In this document: positions 1 to 7,693 of the stretch, one piece after another | How positions within the stretch are numbered: position 1 is the first letter of the stretch | Layout: every line of letters begins with the position of its first letter | Assembly (NCBI GenBank): GCA_036741695.1 | Contig: DAINRU010000011.1 | Location: 1 to 59,851, forward strand | Direction of reading: 5' to 3' | DNA: 59,851 nt | From: JAFANK01 sp036741695 | Lineage (GTDB): Bacteria; Vulcanimicrobiota; Vulcanimicrobiia; Eremiobacterales; Eremiobacteraceae | The notes under the pieces: model-generated | Databases searched by the model: none | Told to the model about the DNA's origin: nothing | Seen by the model: only the letters and a program-made list of their open reading frames with translations | Translations under genes and position numbers: made by a program

Positions 1-221
1 ATATTATAGAAGTTGGGCAAAGCAAGCCGGACTTCACTTACGGTTAAGATCGCCGGCAGTTTGGGGCATTCGGACTCCCGTATTGTGGTAAATGCGGCCG
101 ATCGCTTCGCTCAGCCGGGCAGACAAAAAACGCCAGAATTCCTTACAGAAGACTGTCACTGAGCGCGCGCAGCTTCACGGCAAATTAACTCGTCGTAGAA
201 CTTCCTTAATCCCAAATGACG
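1..221. other. Non-coding left edge
   Basis: No convincing reading frame is visible here. The stretch lies downstream of the minus-strand gene that ends at 222. I saw no T-tailed terminator hairpin and no tRNA-like piece. A gene could enter from outside the window, but nothing supports one. Confidence 0.4.
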
Positions 222-1772
222 TTACTTACTCGTAGTCGCGCCGATGAGCGCACTATGCTGATAGTTCGAGATGACGAGATCGCTCATAGGCCCGCCAGCC
301 CCAACATTATCGTTGAGTAGTTCAAGACCTACAACGCTATCGAGGGTTACCGCGTTGGCTTTGGTCCACCCGCCTTGCGGTGGTGGGATGAGATTCTGAG
401 CTATCGCATGCGCGTAGACATTCCCCCAGTTGACCGCGATATGTGTGGCTGCACCAAGAGGCAGGGTGATCGTCGGATTGAGCTTGCTCCCGTCATAAAG
501 AACAAAGTAGCTGTTTCTGTGGCTCGACGGATCGACCCAGGTGCCATAGAAAAGCACATCGGGCGGAGTGCCTGGAGGGTTTATGTGGGTCGCGTAGCTG
601 GCAATGACGATCGGATCATCCTGCACATCAACCTGAATGGAAACGTAAATCGGTTGATCGAAGCCGGCCGCGGCCCAGTTTGCGGAGGTCTCAACACTTA
701 CGTGCGCCCCTCCGTCGTCGACGGTTCCCAAGGTTCTGTTGTAGGTCGCATCGAGTTGCAGCATCTCTTGATCTGGTCGAGGGAAAGGCGCGTTGCTTAG
801 ACCGATATTGTCAACAAGCCCAAGTGCGCTCACGGTACGCGGCGGACACGGGTTAGAAACATTTCTAAAGTCGACTTTGAGCTCCCAAGAATAGCCCTTG
901 TTCTTGCTGCCTCGCCAGCTCTCGCCAATAAGCCCGTCATAGCCATTGATCGGCCAGGATTGCCCGCTTGGACCGATGCACGGTTTCTGAAACTGCGTGT
1001 CAATCTCTACGTAGGTAGCCCAAAACCGGGTTATGGGATATGCCCCACCGGGGCAGTCGGTATTATCAAGATAGAAGTTCGCTTGGCCGGGAGACGTGGT
1101 TCTGATACACTGGCGTCTTAATCCGTAGTCGAGCCCCATTGGCACCGTTTGCGGCGGTAATGCCACGCTGCTTTCCACGATGGCAAACACGTAAGTACTG
1201 CCCACGTAGAACGCTTGTTGCAATGGCTGCGAGCTCAGAGTTACAGTCGTACCGACATTGCTAGAAGATCCAGCTACGGCATACCATCCGGCCGTCGGGG
1301 CATCGGAATTGTACTCGGCCGAATAGAGATTGCCGGACAGTGCTTTTGTTGGGAATGTGAACGCGAAGCTGGGGGTCGCGTCGAACATGACGTTAGCAGA
1401 CGACGTGAGAGTAACGTAGGCCAACGGCGTAACCGTTCCACCCAGACTAAGAGAGTGGCGACCTAGGGCTTGCGGTGCAGAAACACCACTCGACAGCGTC
1501 GACTGGAGAGTCACTGTTGCGGTCGCTGCGCCATTTGCAGTTGCCGGAAACGTGATGCTCCCCGAAATACCTTGGCCGATTTTACCAAAAGCGATAGTGA
1601 CGGGCGACGGCCCAAAAGACGCCGTCTGTGAAGACGACGACGGGGAAGACTGGAGCGGGGATGGTGACGGCGTTGGTCCTATGTGAGGTACCGAACTCGA
1701 CGAACAGCCCACGTAGGCCATCACCACAAGGGTCCCAGCAATCGCGATACAGGAACTCCAACGCCTAGACAT
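222..1772 (-). CDS. Putative exported lipoprotein of unknown function
   Basis: A 516-residue protein that I do not recognise. I chose the ATG at 1772 because GGAGGG lies 8 nt upstream; the frame stays open to 1835 but that extension has no ribosome binding site. The N-terminus has two arginines, a hydrophobic stretch and Cys23 in a loose lipobox (YVGC), so export and lipid anchoring are likely. A Ser/Pro linker follows (about 33-50), then a beta-rich middle domain (about 60-210) and a C-terminal half with many aromatic residues that may be a carbohydrate-binding-like or surface fold. It is the leftmost gene of the accessory region, beyond the outermost tRNA-Ala fragment at 2326, so it may belong to a further element or to the original chromosome. 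Function is unassigned. Confidence 0.7.
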   Translation of the reverse strand: MSRRWSSCIAIAGTLVVMAYVGCSSSSVPHIGPTPSPSPLQSSPSSSSQTASFGPSPVTIAFGKIGQGISGSITFPATANGAATATVTLQSTLSSGVSAPQALGRHSLSLGGTVTPLAYVTLTSSANVMFDATPSFAFTFPTKALSGNLYSAEYNSDAPTAGWYAVAGSSSNVGTTVTLSSQPLQQAFYVGSTYVFAIVESSVALPPQTVPMGLDYGLRRQCIRTTSPGQANFYLDNTDCPGGAYPITRFWATYVEIDTQFQKPCIGPSGQSWPINGYDGLIGESWRGSKNKGYSWELKVDFRNVSNPCPPRTVSALGLVDNIGLSNAPFPRPDQEMLQLDATYNRTLGTVDDGGAHVSVETSANWAAAGFDQPIYVSIQVDVQDDPIVIASYATHINPPGTPPDVLFYGTWVDPSSHRNSYFVLYDGSKLNPTITLPLGAATHIAVNWGNVYAHAIAQNLIPPPQGGWTKANAVTLDSVVGLELLNDNVGAGGPMSDLVISNYQHSALIGATTSK

Positions 1773-2325
1773 TTTCAAGCCCTCCTGGGATGCATAGACG
1801 GCTAGGATATAGGCAGCACCAGGTAACCATCCCACAGCACACCCTTCCGTTTACCTTGGTCGCTAGCAATTAGCGAACATTGCGACATACGTGTTGGGCC
1901 AATTCTGGGAATATTATCGTGACGCCGGCCTCTACGGCCGCTTCTCCATTTATCATAACCGTCGGTCGTTCCCAGAGATTCGCAGTTGGTTGCGCCTGTG
2001 ATTTCAGCTTGCGGCTGTCGATCTACTGAGGGGTAACCGCCCTCCCGCCGCAATCAAGCAACAGCATCGTCGCCAAGACGACCACTAAGCGCTTCGAGGG
2101 GGTTTCTATCATTTGCGATTCGACCTTATCAAGGCTAGAGTCGGTGCTCTTGTAATTGCTAGTATCCTCGAGTGGGATAGCGTTAACCCATCGTAGCCTG
2201 CTATCGTAAACGCATCGTAAAAAGGGCGGTCTTCAGCGCCCTCTCTGCTTACCAAAATCGCCTGGGAGCCGGACCCATGGACGTCAAGCTACGTCGGAAG
2301 AATCGACAGCGCTTACCTGTTGAAT
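1773..2325. other. Intergenic leader region
   Basis: I see no credible gene. The region holds a minus-strand terminator hairpin (2218-2242). On the minus strand around 2195-2210 it also holds the motif TTTACGATAG, which recurs before the lipoprotein gene at 14111. It could carry the promoter and a long leader for the gene starting at 1772. Confidence 0.4.
2218..2242 (-). terminator. Rho-independent terminator after the anti-sigma gene
   Basis: Read on the minus strand, AGGGCG, an 8-nt loop and CGCCCT form a 6-bp GC-rich stem followed by a run of T. It lies downstream of the sigma/anti-sigma operon ending at 2508, and would stop transcripts that read through the tRNA-Ala fragment. Confidence 0.6.
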
Positions 2326-2368
2326 GTGGAGATGAGGGGACTCGAACCCCTGGCCTCTTACATGCGAA
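2326..2368 (-). repeat. tRNA-Ala 3' fragment R1a (candidate att site)
   Basis: These 43 bases match the 3' part of the intact tRNA-Ala(CGC) at 15218-15293 without a mismatch, from the discriminator region to the anticodon loop. The D arm and 5' acceptor strand are missing, so it cannot be a functional tRNA. It has the same orientation as the intact gene. It is the outermost of four such pieces and marks the left limit of the recognisable array. Confidence 0.85.
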
Positions 2369-2494
2369 CTAGAAACAGGCCAGCTCGGTGTTACCGTTAG
2401 AACGCCGTGAAATGGGCCCCAAGTCAAGCACGACGAGGGACTGCGAACTAATGAGCATTTCGCAGTCCTTCGCCATTCATCGCCGATGCTCGCC
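2369..2494. repeat. Left-end module A, copy 1 (hairpin plus short repeats)
   Basis: About 125 bp to the right of R1a are clearly similar to the sequence to the right of R1b (6865-6992). The module holds a 10-bp perfect hairpin, GGACTGCGAA (2438-2447) pairing with TTCGCAGTCC (2459-2468). It is followed by three loosely spaced copies of TCGCC (2470-2494), reminiscent of arm-type sites next to an integrase core site. The role is inferred. Confidence 0.6.
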
Positions 2495-2507
2495 ACATGA
2501 TCCATTT

Positions 2508-3182
2508 TCATGGATGACTCATCGCGCGTTCGACGCCTATAACCTCATCTGACGTCAATGCACGTGCTGCAAAGAGGGACACGCGCGCGGATCCAGCTAC
2601 CCATACGGCTGCTTGAACCTTGAAAAAATATTGGCCATGAAGCTGCGGTCCACGATCGTTTGGGGGAGTAAAGGACGGCGCGAGCGAGTAACGCGAATAA
2701 CCAATATTTGGCATGGTTTGCGAACTTGAAGGCGTCTCAACGATCGAGAACTGCCTCCCGCCGCGATCGAAGGCAAATATCAGCGTCGTTGCATTGCCAG
2801 AGCCTAATCTCTGAATCGACCGCAACGCTATGCCGTCCGGAAGTCCCGCCGGTGCTATGACACGAAAGGCTTGCGTCTGCATTGCTTCGGTCAAGCTCAA
2901 GGATTGTGTCTCTAGAGGATACTGCCGGCCGCGCGCATCGATTTCGAAAAATCGAAGTACTTGCGTTACGGCGTTTTCGAGTTGTGCGACAGCGATGTGT
3001 CCTGTTGATGCAGCCGCTACGAAGGCGAGACAAACCGTTGCGGCGACCGCCACAACCCATCTTTTGCTTTGACCGTGGTGAAGTGATATAGACTCAGGTA
3101 CGAATTGCGGATGCGATGGCACCTCATAAGCGGCGAGCGAGCCGCGCACCGCATCACGAATGCGTTGATCAAATTCGTTCAT
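2508..3182 (-). CDS. Putative transmembrane anti-sigma factor
   Basis: A 224-residue protein: a short cytoplasmic N-terminus, one membrane segment at about 42-60, then an outer domain (about 90-224) resembling the DUF4367 domain found on anti-sigma and sporulation-type membrane proteins. Its ATG at 3182 lies 3 nt after the stop of the sigma-factor gene, so the two are co-transcribed and probably partners: the cytoplasmic tail would hold the sigma factor until the outer domain senses a signal. No HxxxCxxC zinc motif is visible in the N-terminus, so it is not a classical ZAS anti-sigma. The assignment rests on topology and pairing; the signal is unknown. It lies inside the tRNA-Ala accretion region. 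Confidence 0.7.
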   Translation of the reverse strand: MNEFDQRIRDAVRGSLAAYEVPSHPQFVPESISLHHGQSKRWVVAVAATVCLAFVAAASTGHIAVAQLENAVTQVLRFFEIDARGRQYPLETQSLSLTEAMQTQAFRVIAPAGLPDGIALRSIQRLGSGNATTLIFAFDRGGRQFSIVETPSSSQTMPNIGYSRYSLAPSFTPPNDRGPQLHGQYFFKVQAAVWVAGSARVSLFAARALTSDEVIGVERAMSHP

Positions 3183-3185
3183 TGC

Positions 3186-3725
3186 TTACAATCCTACGCT
3201 TTCCTTGTCAATGCTGCTCTCGAGCATTTCTCGGAGCTGTTTGCGGGCTTCATGCAGCCGATAGCGGACCGTTCCGTTGGGCACGTTTAAACTGCGAGCG
3301 ATAACATCAGTGCTGAGATCGCACCCGTAAAAGAGCACGACGACGTCTTTCAGCTCGGATTTAAGGCGATCTATCGCCTCGTTAATAGCAACGGAATCCG
3401 TTGGATCAACGATAGCCGGACGATCGCAGAGCTCGATACTAGCCCGTCGCGCGAGCGTCATACGCTCGCGGAGCGCGATCCGCGTGACGATGGAATAAAA
3501 CCAGGTGCTGTACGCCTTCGCGGATCTCAAGAACCGGAGGGATCGTAAGACGCGCTCGCACGCGGTCTGGGCCACATCCTGCGCGGCATGACGATCGCCA
3601 AGCATCCGTGCAGCCAAGCGAAAAGCCAAGTCCCAACTGCGAGCCATTAGCGAACTCAACGCGGGCGCTTCGCCCGCCATCGCGGCTGCCGCTATCCGAT
3701 CGAGTTTCTCTTCATTCCCCGACAT
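3186..3725 (-). CDS. ECF-type RNA polymerase sigma factor
   Basis: A 179-residue protein with sigma region 2 at about 24-90 (the DRHAAQDVAQTACERV stretch and the following WFYSIVTRIAL helix) and region 4 at about 112-170 (a helix-turn-helix around VIARSLNVPNGTVRYRLHEA). There is no region 1.1 or region 3, as expected for an extracytoplasmic-function sigma factor of about 180 residues. I chose ATG 3725, preceded by GGGGAG, over the ATG at 3749, which has no ribosome binding site. It directs transcription of a small regulon, probably including its own operon with the anti-sigma gene that follows. The leader contains two direct TGTATCT copies that may be part of an autoregulated promoter. Confidence 0.85.
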   Translation of the reverse strand: MSGNEEKLDRIAAAAMAGEAPALSSLMARSWDLAFRLAARMLGDRHAAQDVAQTACERVLRSLRFLRSAKAYSTWFYSIVTRIALRERMTLARRASIELCDRPAIVDPTDSVAINEAIDRLKSELKDVVVLFYGCDLSTDVIARSLNVPNGTVRYRLHEARKQLREMLESSIDKESVGL

Positions 3726-3749
3726 TGAGACTTCGCTCCCCGAGAGCAT

Positions 3750-3780
3750 CTATCGTATGAGATACATATAAGATACATCC
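3750..3780 (-). promoter_or_regulatory. Candidate promoter of the sigma/anti-sigma operon
   Basis: Read on the minus strand, two copies of TGTATCT spaced 11 bp apart are followed by TACGATAG just upstream of the sigma gene. TACGATAG also occurs before the lipoprotein gene at 14111 and near 2201-2208. Assignment as a promoter is inference; no start site is known. Confidence 0.3.
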
Positions 3781-3830
3781 GGGAGCGGAAATGTTGGAAG
3801 ATCTGCGATGGTCACTAACCTGGAACACAC

Positions 3831-3875
3831 CTGTCACGTAGGAGGTCGTGGGTTCAAGTCCCATCAGCGTCGCCA
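3831..3875 (+). repeat. tRNA 3' fragment R2 (Asp-like, candidate att site)
   Basis: A plus-strand piece with the 3' half of a tRNA: a CTGTCAC anticodon loop (GTC anticodon, Asp-like), the 3' anticodon strand GTAGG, a variable loop, and a paired T arm (GTGGG, TTCAAGT, CCCAT), ending in GCGTCGCCA. The bases before the loop do not pair with GTAGG and no D arm exists, so it is not a functional gene. A degraded relative lies at 6682. Identity of the parent tRNA is inferred from the loop only. Confidence 0.65.
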
Positions 3876-3880
3876 CTTAC

Positions 3881-3909
3881 AAGCCCATGAAATAACACTT
3901 CACGGGCTT
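3881..3909 (+). terminator. Hairpin after the tRNA fragment R2
   Basis: AAGCCCATGAA pairs with TTCACGGGCTT with one mismatch and a short loop; TTTT follows a few bases later. It looks like the terminator of the parental tRNA gene carried along with its 3' half. Part of it (CTTCACGGGCT) recurs at 6734. Confidence 0.45.
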
Positions 3910-4256
3910 CACCATTTTGCTCGCCATCCACCCCGTGTAGCATACGGGCCGGACGCCCGCGGACGGAATAGCTCCTCAAGAGCCTGCGTGGGTTTCCGAT
4001 TCGACGACTACGGCGAGCGCGCCGCGGCGTGAGGCCAGTCCGTCACATTTGAGAGAAATTTGATATGTGTGTTTGATGCCGGCTTGAAGCGCTCGCCCGC
4101 CCGCACCTGCTATGTATGTCTGCATAGATCCCTCTCAAGTAGCCTCGCCATCACGAGGTGGAGGGGTCTAGGATGTTATTGCCCTGAGCGTCAAGATCAC
4201 CAATGTCAGTCCCAATACTGGAAAACGCTCCGATCTCACTTTGACTGAGGTGAAAC
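3910..4256. other. Intergenic region without a recognisable gene
   Basis: Apart from the tail of the hairpin at 3881-3909 I find no gene or clear structure. Short open frames here lack ribosome binding sites and protein-like composition. The last bases provide the GAGG ribosome binding site of the gene at 4257. Confidence 0.4.
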
Positions 4257-4988
4257 GTGAAAATGAAATTGCTCTTTATGTTGGGTACGCTTGCGATGCT
4301 CGCATTTCTGAGCACCGCGATCCCGAGTGCTGCGCCAGCCGCGCAACCGCAGACCCCCTACCCAACGATGGCCCCGCTAAGTCAATACCTCATACAGGAC
4401 CGCCAAAGCGAAATCGACTTGGCACGAAGTGCTGCCCCTCGGTCAGTCTCTGGTCACGCGACCGTCTGGGTGCTCGGAACACACGGCTACGAAACCGCCG
4501 TAAAGGGCACGAACGGCTTTACGTGCGAGGTGGATCGCTCGTGGACCAAGGCGTTTGATGACGATAATTTTTGGAATTGGAGGGTCCGCACGCCGATTTG
4601 CTTCAATGGGCCGGCTTCGCGCACCGTGCTGCCCTATACGATCTTTGAGACGAAGATGGCGCTTGCCGGCGCGACCGAAGCGACAATCCGCGATCGCCTA
4701 ACCGCCGCCGTCGCTGCCAAGCAGTTGCCGGACTCAGAGAACGGTTCGATGGCTTACATGATGTCGAAGGATCAATACATCGACGATCATGTCAAAGCGT
4801 GGTACTCGCACATCATGATTTACACTCCCCAAGCCCTCGGCGCTAACGCCGGAGAAAGCTGGGGTGCGGATCGAGTTGGCTCTCCGGTAGTATACGACAC
4901 CAACCACCGTGTCTGGCCCCAGCCGTGGGCACTCTTTTTCGTCCCCGTCTCCCACTGGTCGGATGGGACATCTGCACCGATCATGTGA
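4257..4988 (+). CDS. Exported protein of unknown function
   Basis: A 243-residue protein with a signal peptide (about 1-28: lysines, a hydrophobic core, then APAA). I do not recognise the mature part. It contains motifs such as GTNGFTCEVDRSW and a second Cys in RTPICF, which may form a disulfide, and a tryptophan-rich C-terminus. I kept the GTG at 4257 because GAGG lies 6 nt before it; an ATG two codons later is the alternative. It is followed 64 nt downstream by another exported protein, probably in the same transcript, and both sit between the tRNA fragments R2 and R2'. An envelope role is inferred from the signal peptide only. Confidence 0.6.
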   Translation: MKMKLLFMLGTLAMLAFLSTAIPSAAPAAQPQTPYPTMAPLSQYLIQDRQSEIDLARSAAPRSVSGHATVWVLGTHGYETAVKGTNGFTCEVDRSWTKAFDDDNFWNWRVRTPICFNGPASRTVLPYTIFETKMALAGATEATIRDRLTAAVAAKQLPDSENGSMAYMMSKDQYIDDHVKAWYSHIMIYTPQALGANAGESWGADRVGSPVVYDTNHRVWPQPWALFFVPVSHWSDGTSAPIM

Positions 4989-5052
4989 TCGCAGGCACCG
5001 TGCGTAGCACCAACACGTAAGTGCAAGCGAGTTACAAGCTGAGGCGTAGAAC

Positions 5053-6528
5053 ATGAGGCATGTAATACTGATAGTTTTGTCCTCGGTATTTCTTGCAGTT
5101 CAAGGTCGCGTGATGGCGTTCGCAGATACGCCTCCAACCGTGATGAATTTCGGCAGTCCACCGTCGGGTGAGGTTCCAATCCTGTTCAATGATCATCACG
5201 TTTACGTCACGCCCGATACGTTGCGACACGGTCGGGTCCTAGGCGGGCTTGTCAAAGACGGCGCGCTCCTTGTTCCGTTACGCAGCCTCTTCGAGCAAAT
5301 GGGTGCGGCGGTTACCTACGACGCAGCCAACCACTCAGCAAAAGCCACGAATCCGGGATCTGAGGTCGAAGTAACTCCTGGCAAGCCGGAGGTGATCATT
5401 AATGGCGAATCACGTCCGCTCGACGTGCCGCCAATAGTCTACAAGGGTGTGTTACTTGTTCCGGTACGCGTCATCTCTGAGGCGCTCGGCGCCTACGTTG
5501 AGTGGGTACCGGAGCGACGCGTCATGGTTGTTCGCTATGTCGCTCCTACGCCAGTGCCGACTCTGCCACCGACACCGCAGCCGGCAGCGGTCACACCCCC
5601 CAAGCCAACACCGCCACCGATCCCTGCCGGATGGGATCCATGTGGCGGACCTCTCGAGCTTTTGAACAAGATCGGAGCCAAGGTCACCCCGTGCGTCTTT
5701 GTTGCGGGTGAAGTCGGGCTTTCGGCGGGGTACTTCACTGTTAACATCCCATCAAACACGTCGTTAAATCTCACAACGCGCTTTGGAACGTTCGGCACGA
5801 GCTTTTCAACGTCTGCCCACGCGTTCGGATATCCGGCCTCGACTGTCTACGTCGGCGTTTTGCCGCGCGCTGAAATCTACATCTTACCGCCCTCGTTTGC
5901 CCAAGTAAATTCGCGTGCGGCGGCCACGCTGACTGGAAACGACGTCCTTGCTGCCGGCGCAAGCGATATGACCTTCGGGTTTAAGCAGCTCCTCTGGGTT
6001 AACCCGCAGAAGTTTACCATGCTAGGGCTAAATCTTGCGTATAAAGCGCCGAGCGGATCAAAGGCATTTCGTGGACCCGGGCCTTCATACACCATTAACC
6101 CGATTCTAGAGCAGCCGCTCCCCCACAACTTGGGTGTTGAGCTTGCTTTTCCAGTTAACAATTTCACGACCGTGACGCGAACGTGTATGTTCGCGCCACC
6201 TCCATGTACAAGAACAAGCTCGCGCGGTTGGAGCTTCACGCCAATTTTGGTACCGTATTGGGAGTCGCAGGGCGGAACGCTGCTCGCGGTCACCGTGGAG
6301 CACAGCTTTAACCCCAATATCTGGCCAGTGGGCGGCAGCTTGACGCAATTACTTAGCCGGCACGTTGCCGTGTATGTGTCCTATGGCGGGTTTGACTACA
6401 CTGCCGCCGGCGCGGGGCCGTTTCATGGTCTTGTTAATGCTACTACCACAACCTATCCGACAGTGTTCTCCACGGGCGTGAATTTCTTGTTTGGACGCAG
6501 TGATTTACCCGGCGCGCTTCAACAATAG
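5053..6528 (+). CDS. Exported protein with copper-amine-oxidase-like N-terminal domain
   Basis: A 491-residue protein: signal peptide at about 1-25, then at about 36-165 two repeats typical of the copper amine oxidase N-terminal (stalk) domain (LLVPLRSLFEQMGA and LLVPVRVISEALGA). A Pro/Thr linker follows (about 168-195) and then a roughly 290-residue beta-rich C-terminus that could be an outer-membrane barrel or a surface domain. The stalk domain is a common cell-surface module and does not imply amine oxidase activity; no topaquinone-type catalytic domain is present. It ends just before degraded tRNA fragment R2'. The stalk domain is a firm call, the rest is not. Confidence 0.7.
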   Translation: MRHVILIVLSSVFLAVQGRVMAFADTPPTVMNFGSPPSGEVPILFNDHHVYVTPDTLRHGRVLGGLVKDGALLVPLRSLFEQMGAAVTYDAANHSAKATNPGSEVEVTPGKPEVIINGESRPLDVPPIVYKGVLLVPVRVISEALGAYVEWVPERRVMVVRYVAPTPVPTLPPTPQPAAVTPPKPTPPPIPAGWDPCGGPLELLNKIGAKVTPCVFVAGEVGLSAGYFTVNIPSNTSLNLTTRFGTFGTSFSTSAHAFGYPASTVYVGVLPRAEIYILPPSFAQVNSRAAATLTGNDVLAAGASDMTFGFKQLLWVNPQKFTMLGLNLAYKAPSGSKAFRGPGPSYTINPILEQPLPHNLGVELAFPVNNFTTVTRTCMFAPPPCTRTSSRGWSFTPILVPYWESQGGTLLAVTVEHSFNPNIWPVGGSLTQLLSRHVAVYVSYGGFDYTAAGAGPFHGLVNATTTTYPTVFSTGVNFLFGRSDLPGALQQ

Positions 6529-6577
6529 GTCCGGTAAATGTCGATGCTGCCAAGTGTAGCACAAGGAGCGTACCTTG

Positions 6578-6657
6578 GCAGACGTCTACGGACGTTGGCA
6601 GAATGTACACCCCTTCTCAGAACACGACAAGACGGACGCTAGCAGACGTCCACGGAC
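6578..6657. repeat. Direct repeats next to tRNA fragment R2'
   Basis: GCAGACGTCTACGGAC (6578-6593) and GCAGACGTCCACGGAC (6642-6657) differ at one base and are 64 bp apart, with a further TTGGCAGAATG between. Short direct repeats beside a tRNA fragment resemble arm-type integrase sites. No protein frame covers them. Confidence 0.5.
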
Positions 6658-6681
6658 AACGGTGAAATAAATCTGAACATG

Positions 6682-6704
6682 CCTGTCACGCAGGCGATCG
6701 TCGG
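6682..6704 (+). repeat. Degraded tRNA-like fragment R2'
   Basis: CCTGTCACG and the following bases resemble the anticodon-loop and variable-loop part of R2 (3831), including a related upstream flank (CTGAACATG versus CTGGAACACA). CTTCACGGGCT occurs downstream of both. The T arm no longer folds. It is read as the partner of R2, flanking the two exported-protein genes. Confidence 0.45.
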
Positions 6705-6827
6705 GCTACATGGAGCGTGTTGGAGCCAGTATTCTTCACGGGCTAACGAACCCAATAAGGCCAAGGGCTACAAGAACCAACACGCTCACTTGCGCTTAGG
6801 TTCCTGACCATTTGCTCACCAAAACTT

Positions 6828-6864
6828 ATGAGGGGACTCGAACCCCTGGCCTCTTACATGCGAA
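6828..6864 (-). repeat. tRNA-Ala 3' fragment R1b (candidate att site)
   Basis: These 37 bases are identical to the intact tRNA-Ala 3' part (T arm to anticodon loop), in the same orientation as the gene at 15218. The last acceptor bases have been replaced, so the match starts a few bases further in than in R1a. Confidence 0.85.
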
Positions 6865-6992
6865 TTTAGAACAGGCCAGATCGGCGTCACCGCTAGAACG
6901 CCGTGAAATAAGGCTAAGCCAACCACGACGAGGGACTGCGAGCACTTTGAGATTTCGCAGTCCTTCGCCATTCTTCGCCAATCTTCGCCGGA
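6865..6992. repeat. Left-end module A, copy 2
   Basis: Similar along its length to 2369-2494. It keeps the hairpin (GGACTGCGA 6933-6941 with TCGCAGTCC 6955-6963), followed by three tandem 10-bp units beginning TTCGCC (6964-6992). The conservation of stem and tandem units while loops differ suggests a functional end of an integrative element. Confidence 0.6.
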
Positions 6993-7140
6993 TAGGTCGT
7001 CAGATACGTCGTCAAACCCTGACGCGCCCTCTGGCCCGCTATACCACTATACATAAATCGGCCGCCTGCCGCGCCAGCCTCAACAAGTATCTCGCGAGGA
7101 AGGTGACTAGTCCCCCCGGCTGAACCTCAGACATAATTGT

Positions 7141-7610
7141 ATGCCAGCTTCTAGCGACCGCCTCGGACCGATTGTTCCTCCACCGCTTTGGTATGCTGCT
7201 GGGCTGGTTGTCGGTTGGCTCATCTCTCGGAGCTTCCCGATCTCTATTTTGGCTGATGCCGGCCGCTGGACGATTGGCGCGGTTTGCGTCATCATTGGTA
7301 TGGCGTTCGTCGTTCCTGCAGTCGCGTCGTTCGCTCGGGCCAGGACCTCCGTGATTCCGGTCGGACCAACTACGGCGCTCGTTGCCACTGGACCCTATCG
7401 CTTTACGCGCAATCCGATGTACGTTGGATTATTACCCTCGTGTATGTCGGGGTTGCGCTTCTCGCGAACTGGCTATGGGCAATAGTCATTCTGCCAAGCG
7501 TTTTGGTAGCAGTGTACGCGTCGGCCATCGCGCCCGAGGAGAAATTCCTGGAAAGAACCTTCGGCAAGGACTACACAGCATACCGATCACGGGTCCGCCG
7601 CTGGCTCTAA
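7141..7610 (+). pseudogene. Isoprenylcysteine carboxyl methyltransferase-like protein, frameshifted
   Basis: The first frame (7141 to about 7430) gives three hydrophobic segments and the motif TGPYRFTRNPMYVG. The continuation lies in another frame to 7610 (ANWLWAIVIL, then EEKFLERTFGKDYTAYRSRV). Together they match the ICMT/phospholipid methyltransferase membrane family: RNPMY for the methyl donor pocket and EEKFL...YxxYxxRVxRW at the C-terminus. The frame changes within a few codons after NPMYVG, so this is a single-base indel, real or from assembly. If repaired it would be a roughly 156-residue membrane methyltransferase. It lies 83 nt before the first cyclase gene. Confidence 0.75.
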
Positions 7611-7693
7611 TCGCGTGCGGCTAGTCCCTTGTCGCTCCAACGCCCGACGCGGTAGGGTAGGCGCTCATAGCAGTTCTGCAGAATACAGAACCT

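Noticed and set aside
1802..2053. Small minus-strand gene upstream of the lipoprotein
   Set aside because: Overlaps the leader, has no ribosome binding site and Arg/Gly-rich random composition.
3831..3875. A complete tRNA-Asp on the plus strand
   Set aside because: Bases before the anticodon loop do not pair with GTAGG and there is no D arm or 5' acceptor; only the 3' half is present.
5053..6528. Copper amine oxidase enzyme
   Set aside because: Only the N-terminal stalk-type domain is present; the catalytic domain is absent.
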